A stretch of DNA of 32,728 nucleotides from Embleya scabrispora DSM 41855 (GTDB lineage Bacteria > Actinomycetota > Actinomycetes > Streptomycetales > Streptomycetaceae). Below are positions 27,401 to 32,728 of this stretch, piece after piece. The stretch is from NCBI RefSeq assembly GCF_000372745.1, contig NZ_KB889727.1, forward strand, positions 543 through 33,270. Direction: 5' to 3'. The notes beneath the pieces are model-generated. The model saw only the letters and a program-made list of their open reading frames with translations, was not told where the DNA came from and did no database searches. The position numbers and the translations under genes are program-made. Numbering within the stretch: position 1 is the first letter of the stretch; the number at the start of each line of letters is the position of its first letter.

Positions 27401-30400
27401 ACGTTCGAGCGTGCGCCCGGGACCCGACTCGACGAACCGGGTCACCCGTTGCTCATCCATCCACCGCTCGGCGGCGGTGATGCCCGCCGACCCCGCCGAC
27501 CCCACGAGATCGCCGGCCGCGAGCGGCCGGCCGGTGCGCAGCGACACCACCGGGATCCGTGGTTCGGCGAACGTCACCTCGATTCGGTCTCCGGTCGTCA
27601 CCAGCCGGGCGGCGTCGGCCGGCGAGAGCGCCCCGGCGACGTACGCGGCGGCGATCTCGCCGATCCCGGTCCCGGCGACGCAGCCGAACGTGAGGCCCCA
27701 GGACTCGATCAGGCGGAACAGCGCCACCTCGGCGGCGAACAGTGTCGCGTCCTCGCCCTTGTCGCCGAGCTCGGCCAGGATCTCGTCGAACGCCTTGGCG
27801 TACACCGGCAACGTCTCGTACAGGTCGCGTTCCGGACCGTCCGCGGGCCGGCCGGTGACGGGCCGACCGGTGAACACGAACGCGGTCCGGCCGTCCCGGG
27901 CGACGGATGCGTCGCCCTCGGCGATCGCCCGCAGCCCGGCCGGTGCCTTCGCCCCGCCCGCGGTGACCAGTACCGCGCGGTAGTCGAATACCGAGCGGGT
28001 CGCCAGCGAGAAGCCGATGTCGAGCGGGTTCGGCGCGGCATCGCAGTCCACCACGGACAGCAGGCGACCGGCCTGCGCGCGCAGCGCCTGCGGCGACTTG
28101 GCCGACAACACCCACGGCACAGCCGGCAGGGACACCGCGTCCCGCGCCGGAATCCGGGTCGCCTCCTCGGGTGCCTGTTCGAGGATGACGTGCGCGTTGG
28201 TGCCGCTCATTCCGAAGGCGGACACCGCGGCCCGGCGCGGCCGGTCCCGTTCCGGCCACGGACGGGCCTCGGTCAGCAGTTCCATCGCGCCCGACGACCA
28301 GTCCACCGCGGATGTCGGCTCGTCCACGTGCAGGGTCTTCGGCAACAGGCCGTCCCGCATGGCCATGACCGCCTTGATCAGCCCGCCGGCCCCGGCCGCG
28401 TGCTGGGTGTGCCCGATGTTCGACTTCACCGACCCCAGCCACAGCGGGCGGTCCGCCGGCCGGTTGTGGCCGTAGGTCGCCAGCAACGCCTGCGCCTCGA
28501 TCGGGTCGCCGAGCCGGGTGCCGGTCCCGTGTGCCTCCAGCAGGTCCACCTCGGACGGTTCGACGCCGGCGTTGGCCAACGCCTGCCGGATCACCCGCTG
28601 TTGCGAGGGGCCGTTGGGCGCGGTCATGCCGTTGGACGCGCCGTCGGAATTCACCGCGCTGCCCCGGACGAGCGCGAGCACCGGGTGCCCGTTTCGCCGG
28701 GCGTCGGACAGCCGCTCCAGCACGAACAGGCCCAACCCCTCCGACCAGCCGGTGCCGTCCGCGGACTCGGCGAACGCCTTGGCCCTGCCGTCCGGCGACA
28801 ACGTGCGCTGCCGGGAGAACTCGATGAACCCGATGGGCTGCGCCATCACCGTCGCGCCGCCCGCGAGCGCCAGGGCACACTCGCCGCTGCGCACCGCGTT
28901 CGCGGCCAGGTGCAGCGACACCAGCACCGAGGAGCACGCCGTGTCGATGGACATCGTCGGGCCTTCCAGCCCCAGGACGTAGGAGATCCGGCCGGAGCCG
29001 AAGGACGTCGTGGAGCCGGTCAGCCGGTATCCCTCGGCACTCTCCTCGACCCCGTCGCCGCCCTCCCCGTATCCCTGCGCGGTCAACCCGGTGAAGACGC
29101 CCGTGTTGCTGCCGCGCAACGACTGCGGGTCGATTCCGCCGCTTTCCAGCGCCTCCCACGAGGTCTCCAGGAGCAACCGCTGCTGCGGGTCCATCGCGAG
29201 CGCCTCGCGGGGCGAGATCCCGAAGAAGCCGGCGTCGAACTCGGCGGCGGCGTCGATGAATCCGCCGGCACGCGGATAGAACGTGCCGGGTTTGTCGGGA
29301 TCCGGGTCCCAGAGCCGCTCGATGTCCCAGCCGCGGTCGTCCGGCATGTCCGCCATCGCGTCCACCCCGTCCACGACCAGCCGCCACAGTTCCTCGGGGG
29401 TGTTCGCCCCGCCCGGGAAGCGGCACGCCATCCCGACGATCGCGACGGGCTCGTTCTCGCCGCCGGGCCCCGGGACCGACGCGGCCACGGCCGTTGCCGA
29501 AGCCGGCAGGTCGCCGCTCAGCTCGGACAGCAGATGCTCGGCGATCGCCGAGACCGTCGGGTAGTCGAACACCACCCCGGGCGACAACCGCAGGCCGGTG
29601 ACCGCGGCCAGTCGGTTGCGCAACTCGACGGCGGTCAGCGAATCGAAGCCCAGCTCGCGGAACGGCACTCCCTCGCCGATCCGCTCGCCCGTGCCGAACC
29701 CGAGGACCGCGGCCACCTCGGTCCGCACCAGGTCGGCGACCTGCTCGTGCCGCTGGTGAGGCGGCAACGCGGCCAACCGGCCCGCCAGTTCCCGCTGGTC
29801 GCCCGCGCCCTGCCGAACCACCCGACGAGACGGCCGACCGACCAGGCTCCGCAACATCGGCGGGATCGGAGCCGATCCGGCCCGCAACGTCGGCAGGTCG
29901 AACCGCGCCGGCAGGATCACCGGGCGGTTCGACGCGAGCGCCAGGTCGAACAGCGCCGCGCCGCCCTGCGCGGAGATGGGCCGCAGACCCGGGTGCCGCG
30001 GTTGGTCGAGCCCGCCCGCGGTGACCCCGGCCTGCATGCCGCCCTCCGTGGACCACAGACCCCAGCCCAGTGAGAGCGCGGGAAGGCCGTGGGCGCGGCG
30101 GTAGCCGGCGAGCGCGTCGAGGAAGTGGTTGGCCGCACAGTAGTTGGCCTGGCCCGGGTTGCCCAGCGTGCCGGCGAGTGAGGAGAACAGCACGAACATC
30201 GCGAGGTCCATGTCGCGGGTGAGTTCGTGCAGGTGCCAGGCGGCGTCGACCTTGGGGCGCAGTACGGAGGCGACCCGGTCGGGGGTGAGCGCGGTGATGA
30301 TGCCGTCGTCGATGACGCCGGCGGTGTGCACGATGCCGGTGAGCGGGTGCTCCGCCGGGATCGCGTCGAGCAACGCCGCGAGATCGGCGCGGTCGGCCAC

Positions 30401-32728
30401 GTCGCAGGCCGCCACCCGTACGGTGGCACCGAGCGCGGTGAGTTCCGCGACCAGTTCGCCCGCCCCGGGCGCTTCCGGGCCTCGCCGGCTGACGAGTACC
30501 AGGTTCCGGGCGCCGTACCCGGTGACCAGGTGCCGGGCGAACAGCGCGCCCAGCGCGCCGGTTCCGCCGGTGACCAGGACCGTGCCCTCCGGTGCCGGCT
30601 TCGGCCCGGCGGTGTCCGCCGCGGGCTGCGGAGCCAGGCGTGGCACGGTCACCGCGCCGGCGCGCACCGCGACCTGCTCGTGGCCCGCCGCCAGTACCGC
30701 GGGGAGGATGGCGAGCGAGGCCGGGTCGTCGTCGACGTCCGCCAGCACGATCCGGTCGGGGTGTTCCGACTGTGCGGAACGCAACAGGCCCCACACCGCG
30801 GCGCCCACCAGGTCCGGGCCGATGCCGTCCGGCCCGACCGCCACCGCGCCACGGGTCACCACAACGAGGCGACTTGCCGCGAACCGCTCGTCAACCAGCC
30901 ATTCGCGCACCAGATCCAGCGCCTCGACGACCGTGTCGTGCACCGGTGCGACGACCTCGCCACCTGGCCGGCCGGTGTATGCGGCGAGCAGCACGTCGGC
31001 CCCGGCCGCGTCCGACAGCGACTCGCGGTGGTCGACCGTCAACGCCGCATCGACCGACCGGTCGGGGCCGCCGAGCAGCACCCAGCGCCCCTCCTGTGCG
31101 GCCGGGACCGCTTCGGCCCCCACCCAGTCCACCCCGAACAGCGAACCGACCGCCTTATCCCGCGCGACCGGCCCGTCGGCCGACACCGGGCGTCCCTCCA
31201 CCGACAGCACCTCGGCGACCGGTTGCCCCGCCTCGTCGGCCATCTGCACCCGGCAGGACGCCCCGCCGTCGGTCTCGCCGTCGATGACCACCCGTACCCG
31301 CAGCGCGGTCGCGCCGGTGGCGTAGAGGCTGATCCCGTTCCACACGAACGGCAGCAGGAGCGTGAAGTCCTCGCCCGCATCGGCGATCGCGGCGAAGACC
31401 CGAGGGTGGATGGCCGCGTCGAACAGCGCGGGATGAATCCCGAATCGTGCCGTGTCCGTGTGTTCCGGCAGCGCGACCTCGGCGAAGAACTCGGCGCCGG
31501 CGGCTCCGTCGCGGCGCCACAGCGTCCGCAGCCCGCGAAACGTCGGGCCGTAGACGTAGCCGCTCTCCGCGAGCTGCTCGTAGAACCCGTCCGTGGCCAC
31601 GGGCGAGGCGCCGGCCGGCGGCCATTCGCTCAGCTCGAAATCCGGCTCCGGGGCCGAGGGAGTCAACAGACCGGTGGCGTGGCAGGTCCACTCCCGATCG
31701 CTCTCGTCGCAGGAGTGGATCGCGAACGTGCGGTGGCCGGAGTCCTGCACCTCGTGGACCACGAGCTGGACTTGTACCCCGCCTGCCTCCGGAAGGAGCA
31801 GCGGCGCGATGACCACCATCTCGGCCACACCGGCGCAACCGACCTCGTCGCCGGCCCGGATCGCCATGTCGATCAACGCCGTGCCCGGCACCAACGCCCG
31901 TCCGCCCAGCGTGTGTTCGGCGACCCAGGCGTGCGTGCGCGCCGACAGGCGGCCGGTGAACACGACCTCGTCGGCGCCGGCGACGCGCACCACCGCGTCC
32001 AGCATCGGGTGGCCCAGGGCCTCTTGCCCCGCCGAGACGGCGCCGGCCGACGACGACTGCGCAAGCCAGTAGTTCCGGTGTTGGAAGGGGTAGGTGGGCA
32101 GGTCGATCAGGGTCGCGGTGGTACCGGTGAACAGCTTGGACCAGTCGACGGTGTGTCCGCCGGTGTGCAGGTGCGCCGGCGCGGTCACCGCAGTGCGGAC
32201 CTGGGGCCGGTCATGGCGCTGCAACGCCACGAACGACGCGTCCGGCACACTGTCCGGGCCCATCGCGGTCAACACACCGTCCGGCCCGATCTCCACGAAC
32301 CTGGTCACCCCCGCCGCCCGCAACCGGGTGAGGTGATCGGCGAACCGCACCGGCTCCCGAACGTGCTCCACCCAGTACCGGGCGGAGCACACGTCCTCGG
32401 TACTCGCGGCCATCGGGATGTCCGGCTCGGCGAACACCACACCGTTCACGACGACGGCGAACTCATCGAGGACGGGGTCCATCAGCGGAGAGTGGAAGGC
32501 GTGACTGACCGTCAGCCGCCGCGTCTTGCGTCCCCGCTCGCGCAACGTGTCGGCTACAGCGGTGACAACGCCCTCGACCCCGGAGATCACCACCGACGAC
32601 GAACCGTTGACCGCGGCGATCCCCGCCTCACTCTCCCGGCCCCGCAACAACTCCACAACCTCGGCCTCGGCCGCCCGGACGGCGACCATCGCCCCACCCG
32701 CGGGCAGGGCCTGCATCAACCGACCCCG
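24428..32728 (-). CDS. Type I PKS, 3' part: AT(partial)-DH-KR-ACP / KS-AT0-DH-KR0-ACP-dock
   Basis: The frame is open through the right edge; 2766 residues are visible. The first, incomplete module has a malonyl-type AT (HAFH), DH ([15 protein letters not shown]), KR ([14 protein letters not shown], Tyr 30140-30142) and ACP (Ser 29639-29641), all apparently functional. The second module has an intact-looking KS (from about 29452; Cys 28934-28936; EAHGTGT and KSNIGH present) and ACP (Ser 24851-24853), but its middle is eroded. The AT has GTGIG for GHSIG and lacks the HAFH region; the DH has LLEAAVQ, with Glu for the catalytic Asp (26582-26584); the KR has QANF for QANY (Phe 25292-25294) and TGADGPLG for the NADPH loop. 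A helical C-terminal docking tail ending in [12 protein letters not shown] hands the chain to another PKS, possibly the TD protein on the plus strand. The module is either skipped, loaded in trans, or a ketone-leaving module. Confidence 0.95.
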   Translation of the reverse strand, partial: RGRLMQALPAGGAMVAVRAAEAEVVELLRGRESEAGIAAVNGSSSVVISGVEGVVTAVADTLRERGRKTRRLTVSHAFHSPLMDPVLDEFAVVVNGVVFAEPDIPMAASTEDVCSARYWVEHVREPVRFADHLTRLRAAGVTRFVEIGPDGVLTAMGPDSVPDASFVALQRHDRPQVRTAVTAPAHLHTGGHTVDWSKLFTGTTATLIDLPTYPFQHRNYWLAQSSSAGAVSAGQEALGHPMLDAVVRVAGADEVVFTGRLSARTHAWVAEHTLGGRALVPGTALIDMAIRAGDEVGCAGVAEMVVIAPLLLPEAGGVQVQLVVHEVQDSGHRTFAIHSCDESDREWTCHATGLLTPSAPEPDFELSEWPPAGASPVATDGFYEQLAESGYVYGPTFRGLRTLWRRDGAAGAEFFAEVALPEHTDTARFGIHPALFDAAIHPRVFAAIADAGEDFTLLLPFVWNGISLYATGATALRVRVVIDGETDGGASCRVQMADEAGQPVAEVLSVEGRPVSADGPVARDKAVGSLFGVDWVGAEAVPAAQEGRWVLLGGPDRSVDAALTVDHRESLSDAAGADVLLAAYTGRPGGEVVAPVHDTVVEALDLVREWLVDERFAASRLVVVTRGAVAVGPDGIGPDLVGAAVWGLLRSAQSEHPDRIVLADVDDDPASLAILPAVLAAGHEQVAVRAGAVTVPRLAPQPAADTAGPKPAPEGTVLVTGGTGALGALFARHLVTGYGARNLVLVSRRGPEAPGAGELVAELTALGATVRVAACDVADRADLAALLDAIPAEHPLTGIVHTAGVIDDGIITALTPDRVASVLRPKVDAAWHLHELTRDMDLAMFVLFSSLAGTLGNPGQANYCAANHFLDALAGYRRAHGLPALSLGWGLWSTEGGMQAGVTAGGLDQPRHPGLRPISAQGGAALFDLALASNRPVILPARFDLPTLRAGSAPIPPMLRSLVGRPSRRVVRQGAGDQRELAGRLAALPPHQRHEQVADLVRTEVAAVLGFGTGERIGEGVPFRELGFDSLTAVELRNRLAAVTGLRLSPGVVFDYPTVSAIAEHLLSELSGDLPASATAVAASVPGPGGENEPVAIVGMACRFPGGANTPEELWRLVVDGVDAMADMPDDRGWDIERLWDPDPDKPGTFYPRAGGFIDAAAEFDAGFFGISPREALAMDPQQRLLLETSWEALESGGIDPQSLRGSNTGVFTGLTAQGYGEGGDGVEESAEGYRLTGSTTSFGSGRISYVLGLEGPTMSIDTACSSVLVSLHLAANAVRSGECALALAGGATVMAQPIGFIEFSRQRTLSPDGRAKAFAESADGTGWSEGLGLFVLERLSDARRNGHPVLALVRGSAVNSDGASNGMTAPNGPSQQRVIRQALANAGVEPSEVDLLEAHGTGTRLGDPIEAQALLATYGHNRPADRPLWLGSVKSNIGHTQHAAGAGGLIKAVMAMRDGLLPKTLHVDEPTSAVDWSSGAMELLTEARPWPERDRPRRAAVSAFGMSGTNAHVILEQAPEEATRIPARDAVSLPAVPWVLSAKSPQALRAQAGRLLSVVDCDAAPNPLDIGFSLATRSVFDYRAVLVTAGGAKAPAGLRAIAEGDASVARDGRTAFVFTGRPVTGRPADGPERDLYETLPVYAKAFDEILAELGDKGEDATLFAAEVALFRLIESWGLTFGCVAGTGIGEIAAAYVAGALSPADAARLVTTGDRIEVTFAEPRIPVVSLRTGRPLAAGDLVGSAGSAGITAAERWMDEQRVTRFVESGPGRTLERSVLLLRDDRPQVHTVLDGVAELFVAGAAVDWTAVFAGTGARRTGLPTYPFQRARYWPAESGDAANLGLDATEHALLGAAVAVAGRDESVFTSRLSLTTHPWSADHVVAGVPVLPGSALVDLAIRAGDATGCPVLAELTIVEPLVLPDRGGVQVQVVTGAADESGRRAVGIHTRPAAGPGADGAPRDWTCHATGLLAPAAGPPRIEPAAWPPAGAAVVDWAYEDLADAGHRYGPVFRGLESVLRRGDELFAEVRLPEGAIADVGGFGIHPALLEAAVQSLLIGAPEVEPDGTAVLPLAWEGVALHATEATVLRVRLAPVGPQAFCLEAVDEAGLPVLVAESVRLAPVRLTPRDGAASAAPGRASLFELRWTAVPLPADDEPESLLALLGDDPGDLAEVAPLRFTDVESAAASYTPWDVLLVQPSEPDMSAGRPAQVHRAVERALGVAQSWLAQENLPDNRLVVVTRGAMAVEARDDVRDPAGAAVWGLLRSAQAENPDRIVLVDLDDDAASTELLFLAAQAGEPQLAIRAGRMLAPRLVPSAAPGGPPAAPVAAGTVLVTGADGPLGALFARHLVTAYGVEHLVLAASDPHGPHSPAARLRDELAGLGAAVTVAACDPADRASLRALLADISPEHPLTGIVHTQNVLDDGVFTALTAERVAHVLRPKVDGAWHLHELTADAPPALFVLFSSVVGMLGSPGQANFASANAYLDALATWRRARGLPAVSMAWGRMVESAQSGLRVIAEDEACELFDAALASGHAVVAPAPLDLAALRRDTAQVPVVLRALVPRGERRKASVDVPADRFARMTRTEAERYLRDLVRAEAAGVLGHATPENVQWEVSFRDSGFDSLSAVQFRNRLAEQTGLSLPTTLVFDYASPGVLVEHLLERLAVTDGVSPRSALAELDKLEAVLMAVPVDQAADQALGHPEITARLTAILARWNKTRPDARPEAVAGTAEFDLAAAIETATENEVFDFIDRELGRSSANPNR
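25120..26280 (-). other. Inactive ketoreductase domain (KR0)
   Basis: The catalytic Tyr is Phe (QANFASAN, codon 25292-25294). The dinucleotide loop is TGADGPLG rather than TGGTGxLG, and the SRRGP stretch that usually follows is replaced by ASDPHGP. The LDD and FSS motifs are kept. Loss of Tyr normally abolishes KR reduction, so this module should leave a beta-ketone if it extends the chain at all. Domain limits are approximate. Confidence 0.85.
27260..27900 (-). other. Eroded, internally deleted acyltransferase domain (AT0)
   Basis: The nucleophile motif GHSxG is GTGIG: His is Thr (27668-27670) and Ser is Gly (27665-27667). The GQG motif near the start reads FTGRP. Between AARLV and PRIPVVS, intact ATs in this window have about 100 residues including HAFH; here only about 12 remain. 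The frame stays open and flanks such as [13 protein letters not shown] and LPTYPFQ are conserved, so this is an in-frame decayed domain rather than a frameshift. It cannot load its ACP by the normal mechanism. Confidence 0.88.
30180..30333 (-). repeat. KR segment identical over 154 bp to the TD-containing PKS
   Basis: Reverse complement of 2336-2489 without a mismatch. It covers the VHTAGVIDD to FSS part of the KR in the first, incomplete module of the right-hand PKS. Confidence 0.93.
32604..32728 (-). repeat. Right copy of exact 125-bp terminal inverted repeat
   Basis: Exact reverse complement of 1-125, encoding the same AT segment. It marks the probable point where an assembler could not choose between repeat copies. 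Confidence 0.95.

Noticed and set aside
24428-32728. Classification as a trans-AT PKS because of the defective AT
   Set aside because: The other complete modules have cis ATs with intact motifs, and the defective domain keeps recognisable AT remnants. This is decay within a cis-AT system.

Overview
The window is part of a type I modular polyketide synthase (PKS) cluster. Very high GC, GTG starts, GC-rich third positions and a rare in-frame TTA leucine codon point to an actinomycete, Streptomyces or a relative; genus cannot be fixed from this sequence. All supported genes fit one biosynthetic cluster. I see no tRNA, rRNA, CRISPR array, transposase or regulator gene. Both ends cut through acyltransferase (AT) coding sequence, and the outermost 125 bases are exact inverted copies of each other, so this looks like a whole contig that stopped at a repeat.

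Layout. Plus strand, 1-4353: the 3' end of a terminal PKS (AT-DH-KR-ACP) ending in a thioester reductase (TD). A convergent gap with two strong hairpins follows. Everything else is on the minus strand and is read from right to left: a PKS entering from the right edge (24428-32728; AT-DH-KR-ACP, then KS-AT-DH-KR-ACP with several broken catalytic motifs), a fused class III aminotransferase and reductase (21565-24414), a 14-helix-type MFS exporter (19986-21497), an acyl-CoA-dehydrogenase-fold flavin monooxygenase (18571-19773), an intrinsic terminator, the loading PKS (10023-18332; KSQ-AT-ACP plus KS-AT-DH-KR-ACP) and a one-module PKS (4606-10011).

How the genes work together. The KSQ loading module and its methylmalonyl-type AT predict a propionyl starter. 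Module 1 (methylmalonyl-type AT) and the next one-module protein (malonyl-type AT) predict an early 4-methylhepta-2,4-dienoyl chain if both DH domains work. Later modules lie partly outside the window. The last protein should release the chain reductively as an aldehyde, since no thioesterase is seen, and the PLP enzyme next to it should aminate it. TD plus transaminase is the established logic of actinobacterial polyketide alkaloids such as coelimycin. The oxygenase would tailor the product and the MFS protein would export it.

The most unusual points are (i) a module whose AT has lost its active-site Ser, catalytic His region and about 90 residues, whose KR has Phe for the catalytic Tyr and whose DH has Glu for Asp, while its KS and ACP look intact; (ii) the aminotransferase carrying its own C-terminal Rossmann reductase in a cluster that already has a TD; and (iii) recent gene conversion between the two PKSs at the window edges.
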